Part shown: in pieces, positions 1-8,617 of the stretch | How the letters are laid out: every line of letters starts with the position of its first letter | Position numbering within the stretch: position 1 is the stretch's first letter | DNA from: Mariniphaga sp964540165 | GTDB lineage: Bacteria > Bacteroidota > Bacteroidia > Bacteroidales > Prolixibacteraceae | Length of the DNA stretch: 16,941 nt | Assembly (NCBI GenBank): GCA_964540165.1 | Contig: CAZILU010000065.1 | Span: forward strand, 1 to 16,941 | Direction: 5' to 3' | Made by a program: the position numbers and the translations under genes | The notes under the pieces: model-generated | Database searches by the model: none | What the model was told of the DNA's origin: nothing | The model's input: only the letters and a program-made list of their open reading frames with translations

Positions 1-2789
1 GCAGCCGATGTCACCGTCAGTGTCTGGTTCTCATCTTCTTTGTTGATTTTAGACAAAAACTCAGCAACGGTGATGCCCGCTTTCATACCCATAATATTTT
101 CACCCGGGCCAAATCCATCGCTCACCTTATAGAGGGATGAGTTAACCGTAGATTTGTAGAATGAAGGCTCCAGGAAATAGTGCTGGCCGACATTACCATA
201 AGCAGCAGCATAACGGGCGGTACCCGACAAATGGCTGTATTCGGTGCCGGGGACAATGCGAATCCATTCACAATCATCTTCGTTGGTACCAAACGAACCT
301 GCCCACTCCGGATTACCTTTATTAATATGAGGCTTACGAATGTACATATCCTGCGTTTGGTTAGCTCCCTGGGTCTGACCTGCAATAACCCAGGGTTTCC
401 GGTCGGCCATACCCCAAAGGTCAATGATTAGAAAATCATCGGTGTCGCCAATCGCTTTTAGTCCAAGCTTGATGGAGTCATTTAAAATTTTATACAGCGC
501 GAAAAAGTTCCCGCGGTTTCCGTTAATCGGCATCGGAGCTCCGGCAGAAGCGGTGTAGGTTACATTCTCATTCCAGTTATTGGGAACACCGGGAACCGAC
601 TCGGGAGCAAACTGAACATCCCAATTCGGCCAGGCCTCTTCAACACCTGCATACCAGTCGTTACCCCGATATACCGTAGCCATTACAAAGGTCCCTCCAC
701 CCGGAATGATCGGATTCACGCTGGGATCGGGAAGCATAAACTTACGGGAGATTGCCCAGGTGGTTTCATCCACATGTTTCAATCCCGGGATGTAGGTGGA
801 ATATCTTCTGGCCCATGGCGGATTGTAGGTAACCGGATAGTAGGGATTGGCATTGCTTGCCATACCAACCATATAGTCTCTCAGGTCGATCGGTTGATTT
901 CCCGGATTGAAAATCTCCAGAAAAATATTTGCTGCCGGGTACGAGTTGATGAACTCAGAAAAGAATGGTTCGGCTGCAAACGGCTCAATCTTATCGTAAG
1001 TTTTCTCTTTCACTAACTCAACATAATAGGTCTTCTTAACGGTATCGTTTTCGGCCGTAACATCAAAAGTAACCGTACGGTCAGCCATGGTTCCGGTCAA
1101 CGATCTGGCACGGGTCACCTTCACCGAAGCATTCACGTGAGTGGTTTTGGCTTTCAGTGCCGGTATTCCCTCGACATCGAATGGTACCTCTAACCGGTAA
1201 TTGGTTCCCGAAGGTGCAAAATTTGGAATGGTATCACCCTTCCATCCGAAAAGCCCTTTATAAAACTCAGGAATATCGGGCCAGGTAATGGCCGACAGGT
1301 CGGCATTGGAGTTGGGATTGTATGCCTGTACCTGAATGAAGTACTCTTTCGTCTTTCCACTTTCGGAGATTACTTTTAGCTTATCGCCGTTTTTCAGGTC
1401 GGGACGGGCAACACCATCGACCCAGACAAACTCCCAGGAAGCAGCAGCCGGTTTCTCTAAATAGCGCAACAGGGTATCGGTACGCAAATCAAATGCCAGT
1501 CCAAATCCCGATCCGGTAATCGTGTCTATTCCATTTTCATGTTTCGTAACCCGCGGCCAGCTCAGAATACCGTTCTGCGCCCGGGTAGTAATAACACCAA
1601 ACTGTCCGGGAAGCCGAACAATCGGATGATCGATCGGAATTACCAGGTTATCATCGGCAGTCGGAGCTTTTACCTCAATATCGAAAGTAGTCGACTGCAA
1701 TGAATTACCCACAACATAAATGGTTAGTTGGTCTCCGCTACGGGCCGAACGATACAGTGAATCCTCTTTGATCTGATTCAGATCGTACTGCCAGGCAACA
1801 CCCGGCTTCTTCTTCATGCTGCGCATGATCTCATCCAAACGAAGCGTTCCCCATGGGACGGTAATCTTTTTCGATGCATAATCAACCGTGATATCCGGAT
1901 TTTCCGATTCCAGGGTGTTCGCATCCAAAACAAAATCGCCATGGTTGCCGATGGTCCAGAATACATCACGCCAGGCATTGTATCCGGATGGGAGCTGAAT
2001 CGGAATCCACTCGGAGTCATCCAGGCCGATACCCCGGCTGTTGTTAAAGTCAATGTTGCCATTCGCAACAAAAGCCTTACGAACTACAATCGAAGTGTTC
2101 ATACCCCCGGTAACACCCGCAACATCAACGTTGATATAGGGAAGATTCCGGCCGCTCTCCTCAAACGTACCACCGATCTGGTCGATAACAGCAGAGTCCC
2201 CTTCGGTGTAGTGATGTTCGATGTAAAACACTTTTCCAATATACTGGTCAAAAACAAAACTGTAATCACCACGGGGGGTGAGCGTTTCAGTGTCATTCAA
2301 CGACGTGGTAATACTATCCCGTTCATAAATAATACCTCCCACAGGTTCGGCCCTGTGAATCAGTTTATCGGCAACGGCATACATACCGGCCTGTTTGGGC
2401 ATCTCCGTACCCCCTAACCGGGCCACCCCCTCTTTGTAATGGATCGGACCGTAGTCATAAGCAGGCGTAATCACAAAGGATTTTCCCGGATCCAAAGTAC
2501 GATTAGGCAGAAACATGTAGTCATGGGTGTCAACATACCACGGGTCATTGCACAAATCGACCACCGGATGACTCCGGGTCCATGGATTCAACGTTCCAAA
2601 TTTGTAATCACTCAATTGAATCGCCGAAGTACCCAAATTCGTAATTTCCAAATACATGTCTGCATTGGAGGTCATACGAACTTCAGAAATGATCAGCTTG
2701 GTGTTCACACCTTCCGGATAGTTGCACACAACCTGTGCGTGCAATATCCCACTTAATAAACCAAAAAAAAGTAAAAATTTTAGTCTCAT
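1..2789 (-). CDS. Large secreted lamin-tail/beta-sandwich protein, paralog 1 (partial, C-terminus beyond window)
   Basis: This minus-strand frame opens with ATG at 2789-2787 and stays open to the window edge, giving 929 codons without a stop. The N-terminus (MRLKFLLFFGLLSGILHAQ) is a classical signal peptide with likely cleavage after HA. The mature part starts with VVCNYPEGVNT and a lamin-tail-like segment (LEITNLGTSAIQLSDYKFG). A second lamin-tail-like segment follows near residue 620 (LEIFNPGNQPIDLRDYM). The protein is colinear with the complete paralog at 3165-7199, and by eye well over half the residues are identical, including LDDSEWIPIQLP, NAWRDVFWTIGNHG and KKKPGVAWQYDLN. By analogy the missing part should hold about 400 residues with SADGK-type repeats and a T9SS sorting domain. 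It is probably a cell-surface or secreted protein, and its substrate or partner is unknown. The missing stop reflects the window boundary, not a pseudogene. Confidence 0.9.
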   Translation of the reverse strand, partial: MRLKFLLFFGLLSGILHAQVVCNYPEGVNTKLIISEVRMTSNADMYLEITNLGTSAIQLSDYKFGTLNPWTRSHPVVDLCNDPWYVDTHDYMFLPNRTLDPGKSFVITPAYDYGPIHYKEGVARLGGTEMPKQAGMYAVADKLIHRAEPVGGIIYERDSITTSLNDTETLTPRGDYSFVFDQYIGKVFYIEHHYTEGDSAVIDQIGGTFEESGRNLPYINVDVAGVTGGMNTSIVVRKAFVANGNIDFNNSRGIGLDDSEWIPIQLPSGYNAWRDVFWTIGNHGDFVLDANTLESENPDITVDYASKKITVPWGTLRLDEIMRSMKKKPGVAWQYDLNQIKEDSLYRSARSGDQLTIYVVGNSLQSTTFDIEVKAPTADDNLVIPIDHPIVRLPGQFGVITTRAQNGILSWPRVTKHENGIDTITGSGFGLAFDLRTDTLLRYLEKPAAASWEFVWVDGVARPDLKNGDKLKVISESGKTKEYFIQVQAYNPNSNADLSAITWPDIPEFYKGLFGWKGDTIPNFAPSGTNYRLEVPFDVEGIPALKAKTTHVNASVKVTRARSLTGTMADRTVTFDVTAENDTVKKTYYVELVKEKTYDKIEPFAAEPFFSEFINSYPAANIFLEIFNPGNQPIDLRDYMVGMASNANPYYPVTYNPPWARRYSTYIPGLKHVDETTWAISRKFMLPDPSVNPIIPGGGTFVMATVYRGNDWYAGVEEAWPNWDVQFAPESVPGVPNNWNENVTYTASAGAPMPINGNRGNFFALYKILNDSIKLGLKAIGDTDDFLIIDLWGMADRKPWVIAGQTQGANQTQDMYIRKPHINKGNPEWAGSFGTNEDDCEWIRIVPGTEYSHLSGTARYAAAYGNVGQHYFLEPSFYKSTVNSSLYKVSDGFGPGENIMGMKAGITVAEFLSKINKEDENQTLTVTSA

Positions 2790-3107
2790 AATAAATAAAT
2801 TTTGATGTTATAAAATGATATTTGTGGAATAGAAAAACGATTTCAATGAACCTGGTTTTTGATAATCAAACAGATTTTAACCGATCGCCTAATTATCATA
2901 ATACATTATAATCAACCTTCAAATTTAAAAAAAAAATCATTACCTATCCAAACTATTCCATAAACAAATAACGTCTTTCACACACAAATATTCCTAACAT
3001 GCTGAAATTAATACACTTACATTCAACTTTTATCAAAAAAAATCATTACGATCAGAATCAATACAATCTTTTTCGAATTCTTTGCTGTTCAAAACCCCCT
3101 GATAATC
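2790..3107. other. AT-rich intergenic region between the two large paralogs
   Basis: About 320 bases separate the start of paralog 1 from the terminator hairpin of paralog 2. The only signals I see are the promoter candidate at 2920-2952 and the AT-rich leader directly before the paralog 1 ATG. No open frame or RNA gene is convincing here. Confidence 0.6.
2920..2952 (-). promoter_or_regulatory. Putative Bacteroidetes promoter of paralog 1
   Basis: Read on the minus strand, TTTG (2952-2949) is followed after 21 bases by TAAATTTG (2927-2920). This is an exact match to the Bacteroidetes -33 TTTG and -7 TAnnTTTG consensus. Transcription would start near 2914 and leave a 5' UTR of about 125 bases before the ATG at 2789. 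The spacer contains a run of nine T on the minus strand. The match is by eye only, and the AT-rich background makes chance hits likely. Confidence 0.45.
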
Positions 3108-3141
3108 AGAGAGAGGCCGTCCGGAAGGACAGCCTCTCTCT
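3108..3141 (-). terminator. Strong hairpin downstream of paralog 2, probable terminator
   Basis: A stem of 10 pairs (3108-3117 with 3132-3141, GAGAGAGGC against GCCTCTCTC), one C/A mismatch, then four more pairs (GTCC/GGAC) closes on a GGAA loop at 3123-3126. It lies 24 bases beyond the stop of the large gene ending at 3165. No long T-run follows immediately on the minus strand (only TTTT about 15 bases on), so termination is inferred from stem strength and position. Confidence 0.6.
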
Positions 3142-3164
3142 AAGCATATCATAACACAATATTC

Positions 3165-6100
3165 CTATCTTCTGATTGCCTTATAGCGTCCTACGGTTTT
3201 TTGACCATCGCTGATAACAATCATAAACATCCCGGAGGGAACCTGTTCCAGCGAAATCACCTCCAGCCTGCTTTGAGCTTTCACCTCATAGATGAGAGAT
3301 CCGGCAGCGCTAAAGAGCTGGATCCGGTTACCGGCTTCGACACCCTGAACGTTCAGTCGGTTGTTCGCCGGATTGGGGAAGATCTCAATCGACTGCTGAG
3401 CTCCGATCGCTCCGGCAGAGGACAGATCTAATGCCAGCCTATAGGTAGTGGAAATTTTTCCATCGGCCGATGTTACCACCAGCTTATCGCCGTCGTTCAG
3501 ATCACCGGCGCTCTTCACCTCTCCGTTTTTGTCAACAACCGAAATGACAGCACCTACACTGGGCTTAAGGTATGAGATAAACTCATCCATCAGTGTCTCG
3601 GAGGTCAGCGGAGCAATTCCTGCCGAAATTACATATTCGACCTGATTCACCAGATATGCATCTGACAACACATAGGCCAGGTAAGTGGTTTCAGGAATGG
3701 TGGTTGTAGGCAGAAAGGAGATAAAATAGATCCGTGTATTCTTACCGTCTGCTGAGGTTACAACCACCTTATCGTCTTCGCGGATATTTCCATAGACACG
3801 CTCAAAACCCATTTTGTCAATCAGCTTCAGATTGGCGCCCAAAGAGGGAATAATGTTGGAAAGGAACGCCTGGAAGTTGGTGCCACGCGGCACAAAATGG
3901 ATCAGGTTATCCAATTGCGACACCGCATAGATATCGGAAAGGATGAAAGCGTCGCTTTCAGAGGTATTGGGCTGCAGTTGATAAACCATGCGCGTAACAT
4001 TATCTTCAGCAACCACTTCAAAGAAGATGTCGGGGTTCACCGTTACACTGACATAAGCCGTGTCGAAATTCATCGTCAGGTAGGGTACATAAGCGCCATT
4101 TCCGTCGATGACCGTCAGGGTAGCACCGGCAGGAACATTCACATTATCAACGACCGTTTTCAGTGTTGTTCCATAATCAAAGCCGGAGATCGACCCGGCA
4201 CCGGCTTCGCCCGCTTCTGCCTCGCCTGCGCTCTTAGGATCAGCAGATACTGCAACTTTATAGCGGCTGGAGGTCAGATACGCATCACTGCCCGGACCGG
4301 CAACGGTTGCATCCAAACGATATACCGAACTGTTTTTTCCATCGGCAGAAACAACGACCAGCTTATCGTTCATGCTTAGGGTTGCATTCAACCCCAATTC
4401 GGTTCCATCGGCACCAGAGATAACGGTTAACTGTTGGCCATCATCCTCCCTGTTAATATTGGATAAAAACTCAACCACAGTCATGCCCGCTTTTAAACCA
4501 CGAATCTCTTCATTCGGACCATATCCTTCGCTGACCTTATATACCGATGAGTTTACCGTTGATTTATAGAACGTAGGTTCATTCATGAAGTGCTGATTCA
4601 GGTTACTCCAGGCAGCACCGTAACGTGCAGGCCGTGCAATGTGTGAATAGTCAACATCCGGCAGAATAACCGTCCATTCGCAATCCTCGTCCGAAGTTCC
4701 AAACGAACCGGCAAACTCTGGATTTCCCTTAACGACATGCGGTTTTCTGATAAATACTTCCCCATATCCATTCGCCGCTACGGCATAATCTCCTACCTGC
4801 CAATACCCACGATTGGGCATCCCCCACATGTCTATAATTTCAAAATCTTTTACATCACCCACGGGTTTAAGCCCAAGCTTAATTGAATCATTCAATATCT
4901 TATAAAGCGCAAAAAAGTTCATCCGGTTGCCATTAAAAGCAAACGGAACACCCCTGCCGCTATAAGCGACAACATGTTCATTCCAGGGATTTGGGTGCCC
5001 GGGAACCAGATTGGGTGCAAAATTCACATCATAATCGGGAAAATAATCTTCGATCCCAGCATAAAAATTGTTTCCCCGGCCAATATATGCCATAACAAAA
5101 GTTCCACCACCGGGTACAATTGCGTTTACATTTGGATCAGGCAAAAGATACTTTCTGGAAATTGACCAGGAACCAGCATCTACATGCTTCAAACCAGGAA
5201 CATATATTGTATACCTGGAATCCCATGCCGGATTATAAGTTATAGGGTAATATGGATTAACATTCGATGCCAATCCAATCATATAGTCCCTTAAATCGAG
5301 CGGTTGATTTCCCGGATTAAAGATCTCCAAAAAAGGCAGCTGAGCCGGTTGAGAGCTGATAAACTCAGAAAAAAACGGTTCTGCATAAAGCGGTTCAATC
5401 TTATCGTACATCTTCTCTTTAACCAACTCAACGGTGTACGATTTATGAATCGTATCATTTTCAGCAGTAACATTAAAAGTTACGGTTCGGTCGGCAATCG
5501 TTCCGGTAAGAGACTTCGCTCTGACCACCTGAACTTTTGCGTTAACATGAGTGGTTTTTGCCTTTAAGGCAGGAATACCCTCTGTTCCCAGCGGAACTTC
5601 AAGCCGGTATTGAGTTCCTGCCGGAGAGAATTTCGGAATCGTATCTCCGATCCATCCAAAAATCCCCTTGAGATATTCCGGAATATCGGGCCAGGTAATG
5701 GCTGATAAATCGGCATTTGAACTTGGATCGTGTGGTTGAACCTGAATAAAATACTCTTTAACTTTTCCACTACCGGAGATTACTTTCAATTTATCTCCGT
5801 CCTTCAGATCAGCGCGTGTAACACCATCTGTCCACACAAATTCCCAGGTAGCATTCGATGGTTTCTCCAAATAGTTCAATAATGAGTCGGTACGTAAATC
5901 AAATGCCAGTCCAAAACCAACGCCGGTAATGGTATCAACGCCACTCTCATTCCTGGTAACCCGGGGCCAGCTTAATATACCGTTCTGGGCACGGGTGGTA
6001 ACAGGACCGGTTAATCCGGGAGCCCTGACAACCGGATGGTCAACAGGAATCACCAGATTGTCATCGGCTGTCGGCTCATTGACAACAATATCAAACGTTT

Positions 6101-7199
6101 TCGATTGAAGAACACTCCCAACAACAAAAACAGTCAGTTTGTCGCCATTCCGGGCCGAACGAAAAAGTGAATCTTCTTTCAGCGAATTGAGATCATACTG
6201 CCAGGCAACTCCCGGTTTCTTCTTCATCTGCCGCATAATATCATCGAGCCTCAGAGTACCCCATGGCACCGTGATTTTTCCTGCATTGTAATCAATCTTG
6301 ATCTGATCATTGATTGCTTCCAGGGTATTCTCACCCAAAATATAATTCCCATGATTTCCGATCGTCCAGAATACATCGCGCCAGGCATTATATCCATCCG
6401 GAAGTTGAATCGGAATCCACTCCGAATCATCCAATCCCACACCCCGGCCACTGGCAAAATCAATATTACCATTCTTAACATTGAACTTCCTTACCAGAAT
6501 GGAGTTGTTTACACCTCCCGAAACACCGGCAATATCGTAATTCACATACGCGAAGTTCCTTCCATTATTATCAAATACACCACCTACCTGATCAATAACC
6601 GCTGAGTCACCAACCATAAAATGGTGTTCAATGTAATAAGTAGCCCCCTGCAATACCCCAAACAGGTATGAGTAGTCGCCACGCTTCCGTAACTGCTCCG
6701 GATCATTAAATGCCGTGGTTATGCTGTCATCTTCACTCACAACACCATCAACGGCCTCTATCCGGTGAACCACTTTATCGGCAACTTCATAGATGCCGAT
6801 TCGCTTCGGACGCTCTGAACCACCAAGCCTTCCCAAACCCTCTTTATAGAGCCGCGGCCAATAGTCGTACCCGGTCGTTAGCACAAACGACTCTCCGGGA
6901 TCCAATGTCCTGGAAGGAAGAAACATGTAGTCTCCGGTCGTCACATACCATGGATCATTGCACAGATCGTTCACGGCAGATGTTCTGACGGCCCAGTTCA
7001 TAACGCCAAATTTAAAATCACTCAACTGCAAGGATTCCGTTCCAAGGTTCGTTACCTCAATATAGGCCTCTGCCGTCGAAAGCAAGCTTGCCTCCGTTAT
7101 CACCAAAGAGGTATTCACCCCGGCCGGATAGTCGCACACCACTTGTGCCTGAATCAATCCCGCCAAAAAAATCGAAACAAGTAAAAACTTAAATCTCAT
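3165..7199 (-). CDS. Large secreted protein with two lamin-tail-like regions, SADGK repeats and T9SS sorting domain (paralog 2)
   Basis: This complete gene encodes about 1344 residues. The frame also has an ATG one codon upstream (7202), but the paralog has ATT there and aligns from the second Met, so 7199 is preferred. Residue numbers below count from 7202. A signal peptide (1-19, ending LIQA) is followed by a lamin-tail-like segment near 33-67 and a conserved region ending NAWRDVFWTIGNHG (271-285). A cadherin-like beta-sandwich-like region covers about 496-593 (NADLSAITWPD to YTVEL), and a second lamin-tail-like segment lies near 609-645. Four repeats of about 75-95 residues follow: about 887-965, 981-1078 (divergent), 1091-1164 and 1182-1259. 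Three of them carry DDK/GDK-L/V-VVTSADGK-x-Y. A short Ala/Gly/Glu linker lies at 992-1003. Residues 1272-1345 (IEIFPNPANNRLNV to GRYKAIRR) are a type A T9SS sorting domain. The protein should cross the outer membrane through T9SS and be attached or released. No catalytic motif is visible, so adhesion or surface scaffolding is an inference. Confidence 0.92.
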   Translation of the reverse strand: MRFKFLLVSIFLAGLIQAQVVCDYPAGVNTSLVITEASLLSTAEAYIEVTNLGTESLQLSDFKFGVMNWAVRTSAVNDLCNDPWYVTTGDYMFLPSRTLDPGESFVLTTGYDYWPRLYKEGLGRLGGSERPKRIGIYEVADKVVHRIEAVDGVVSEDDSITTAFNDPEQLRKRGDYSYLFGVLQGATYYIEHHFMVGDSAVIDQVGGVFDNNGRNFAYVNYDIAGVSGGVNNSILVRKFNVKNGNIDFASGRGVGLDDSEWIPIQLPDGYNAWRDVFWTIGNHGNYILGENTLEAINDQIKIDYNAGKITVPWGTLRLDDIMRQMKKKPGVAWQYDLNSLKEDSLFRSARNGDKLTVFVVGSVLQSKTFDIVVNEPTADDNLVIPVDHPVVRAPGLTGPVTTRAQNGILSWPRVTRNESGVDTITGVGFGLAFDLRTDSLLNYLEKPSNATWEFVWTDGVTRADLKDGDKLKVISGSGKVKEYFIQVQPHDPSSNADLSAITWPDIPEYLKGIFGWIGDTIPKFSPAGTQYRLEVPLGTEGIPALKAKTTHVNAKVQVVRAKSLTGTIADRTVTFNVTAENDTIHKSYTVELVKEKMYDKIEPLYAEPFFSEFISSQPAQLPFLEIFNPGNQPLDLRDYMIGLASNVNPYYPITYNPAWDSRYTIYVPGLKHVDAGSWSISRKYLLPDPNVNAIVPGGGTFVMAYIGRGNNFYAGIEDYFPDYDVNFAPNLVPGHPNPWNEHVVAYSGRGVPFAFNGNRMNFFALYKILNDSIKLGLKPVGDVKDFEIIDMWGMPNRGYWQVGDYAVAANGYGEVFIRKPHVVKGNPEFAGSFGTSDEDCEWTVILPDVDYSHIARPARYGAAWSNLNQHFMNEPTFYKSTVNSSVYKVSEGYGPNEEIRGLKAGMTVVEFLSNINREDDGQQLTVISGADGTELGLNATLSMNDKLVVVSADGKNSSVYRLDATVAGPGSDAYLTSSRYKVAVSADPKSAGEAEAGEAGAGSISGFDYGTTLKTVVDNVNVPAGATLTVIDGNGAYVPYLTMNFDTAYVSVTVNPDIFFEVVAEDNVTRMVYQLQPNTSESDAFILSDIYAVSQLDNLIHFVPRGTNFQAFLSNIIPSLGANLKLIDKMGFERVYGNIREDDKVVVTSADGKNTRIYFISFLPTTTIPETTYLAYVLSDAYLVNQVEYVISAGIAPLTSETLMDEFISYLKPSVGAVISVVDKNGEVKSAGDLNDGDKLVVTSADGKISTTYRLALDLSSAGAIGAQQSIEIFPNPANNRLNVQGVEAGNRIQLFSAAGSLIYEVKAQSRLEVISLEQVPSGMFMIVISDGQKTVGRYKAIRR

Positions 7200-7413
7200 C
7201 ATAAATAAATTTTGAATTAGTAAATAAATCGATTAAAAAACCTATGTAGAATAATTATCAATCTGCACCAAAAGTTTATCATTACTATTTAGAGAAATCC
7301 TACCCGCTAAGGGTCAAATCACGCCATATATTTTCACAAAGTGTTGTATTCCAACATCTTGTTTGTTTTTAAAAAACGAGTACAATATAAAAAATAATAT
7401 TAATTAAACCAAA

Positions 7414-7449
7414 GATTTAAAAGATTTAAAAAATTTAAAAAATTTAAAT
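7414..7449. repeat. Four copies of a 9-bp AT repeat (GATTTAAAA-type)
   Basis: The units are GATTTAAAA (7414-7422), GATTTAAAA (7423-7431), AATTTAAAA (7432-7440) and AATTTAAAT (7441-7449), so TTT recurs exactly every 9 bases. The tract could be slippage-prone or bend the DNA, but no function is shown. Confidence 0.75.
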
Positions 7450-7546
7450 TTATTAAGAAAAAAAGCAACAAAACCCCAAAAAAAATTTTAATAATCTGCA
7501 AATCCAACAGCAACCTGTTGCGGTCATGTCACTCATAAAAGGACGG

Positions 7547-7690
7547 ACGTTGTCATTTCGAAATGACAGCGCATTGAAGGAACAGGTTTCTCCTCGGGTA
7601 CTCGTCGAAATGACAGCTGCCCATAAGTGCCAAAATCGCATCGCGGTGTCATTTTGAATCCCGGTATTCCGGGTGAGAAATCTGACAGGA
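7547..7690. repeat. Dispersed-type intergenic repeat with TGTCATTTCGA / TCGAAATGACA motifs
   Basis: An 18-bp perfect palindrome, TGTCATTTCGAAATGACA, lies at 7551-7568. A further arm TCGAAATGACA lies at 7605-7615 and a variant TGTCATTTTGA at 7647-7657. A small inverted repeat CCCGG-tatt-CCGGG lies around 7660-7673, and GGTTTCTCCTCGGGTACTCG lies between the arms. The pattern of GTCATTTCGA with GAGAAATC-type sequence is familiar from intergenic repeats scattered through many Bacteroidetes genomes. This is family recognition from memory. Only one locus is visible here, so genomic copy number is not shown. Confidence 0.6.
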
Positions 7691-7708
7691 AAAAAAAGGA
7701 TAAAACGA

Positions 7709-8542
7709 CTAAATAGTTTGATTGAAGTCAGGGTTTATTGATTTCAAAACGTTAGAAACGGAACCATGGAGTAAAAGCAGCCGGCGGGATTTTGTTTCGG
7801 AAAAGCCCGTCTCTTCCATGATCATCCGGGTACCACGTTCAATTAATTTTTGGTTTGTCAATTGCATATTGACCATTTTATTACCCTTGACCCGGCCAAG
7901 CTGTATCATCAGGGTAGTCGTTATCATATTGAGAATCAGCTTTTGTGCGGTACCTGATTTCATTCGGGTACTACCGGTAACAAACTCGGCTCCCACCACC
8001 GCTTCGATCGGAATATCTACCTGTTGCGACAAAACAGAATCGGGATTGCTCGTGATGCAGGCCGTCAGAATTCCCGCTTCACGGGCCTTTTTGACGGCAC
8101 CGATAACAAAAGGGGTTCGACCGGATGCGGCGATACCGACCACGGTATCGAGGGCATTAATATTGAATTTCTGCAGCTCCTGCCAGGCTAATGTTTCATC
8201 GTCTTCAGCCGACTCAACCGCTTTGCGGATGGCCTGATCACCGCCGGCAATAATACCGATAACCAAATCGTAACCGACCCCGTAGGTTGGCGGAATTTCT
8301 GACGCATCCAGAATGCCCAGCCTGCCACTGGTACCAGCCCCCATATAAAACAGCCTGCCGCCCTTTTTGACGCGCGGAACAATCTCATTCACCAGCCTTT
8401 CAATTTGAGGAATCACCCGCTCAACAGCCGGTAACACTTTTTTGTCTTCGTTATGAATACCCTCCAACAACTCCCTTGCACTCATCGTTTCCAAATGGTT
8501 GTATGAAGAGGCTGATTCGGTTATACTCTTTAAGTCTTTCAT
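7709..8542 (-). CDS. murQ: N-acetylmuramic acid 6-phosphate etherase
   Basis: MurQ removes the D-lactyl ether from MurNAc-6-phosphate to give GlcNAc-6-phosphate in the cytoplasm, the committed step of cell-wall amino-sugar salvage. The 277-residue product is within the family's usual size and is a single SIS (sugar isomerase) fold. The signature GAGTSGRLGILDASE spans residues 68-82. E82, and E113 in the SAEDDET segment (111-117), correspond to the two acidic catalytic residues of E. coli MurQ (E83 and E114). GIAASGRTPF and a TGSTRMKSGTAQK segment are also typical. The gene follows the amino-sugar kinase with a 75-base gap on the same strand, which suggests one transcript with the kinase first. 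The ATG at 8542 starts the conserved N-terminus and needs no alternative. Confidence 0.95.
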   Translation of the reverse strand: MKDLKSITESASSYNHLETMSARELLEGIHNEDKKVLPAVERVIPQIERLVNEIVPRVKKGGRLFYMGAGTSGRLGILDASEIPPTYGVGYDLVIGIIAGGDQAIRKAVESAEDDETLAWQELQKFNINALDTVVGIAASGRTPFVIGAVKKAREAGILTACITSNPDSVLSQQVDIPIEAVVGAEFVTGSTRMKSGTAQKLILNMITTTLMIQLGRVKGNKMVNMQLTNQKLIERGTRMIMEETGFSETKSRRLLLLHGSVSNVLKSINPDFNQTI

Positions 8543-8617
8543 GTCTGCACTTTCTAATATCCTAATACAATTCCACGAACCTTACAAGATCTCCGGAATG
8601 AATATCACCTCCCGCCA

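Larger units (their letters stand above)
7203..7708. other. Non-coding gap between paralog 2 and murQ, rich in repeats
   Basis: About 500 bases without a credible gene. The part next to the large gene is AT-rich and must hold its promoter, but I found no good TTTG/TAnnTTTG pair. The middle holds a 9-bp tandem AT repeat, and the part next to murQ holds a dispersed-type palindromic repeat; both are listed separately. A minus-strand run of eight T in TCCTTTTTTTTCC lies about 20 bases beyond the murQ stop. It has no stem directly before it. Confidence 0.6.

Noticed and set aside
1941..2417. A 158-codon plus-strand frame inside paralog 1, with a related frame in paralog 2 at 6351-6605
   Set aside because: It is antisense to a strongly conserved coding sequence. 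The similarity between the two antisense frames follows from conservation of the sense proteins.
3897..4379. A 160-codon plus-strand frame inside paralog 2
   Set aside because: It lies opposite the repeat region of the large secreted protein, has no recognisable domain, and the sense frame explains the sequence fully.
3165..7199. Reading the large secreted protein as a nuclease or glycoside hydrolase because lamin-tail domains often accompany such enzymes
   Set aside because: No catalytic motif of either kind could be seen, and the remaining segments look like beta-sandwich modules.
7453..7641. A 62-codon minus-strand frame in the gap before paralog 2
   Set aside because: It runs across the palindromic dispersed-type repeat, and its composition reflects the repeat rather than a protein.
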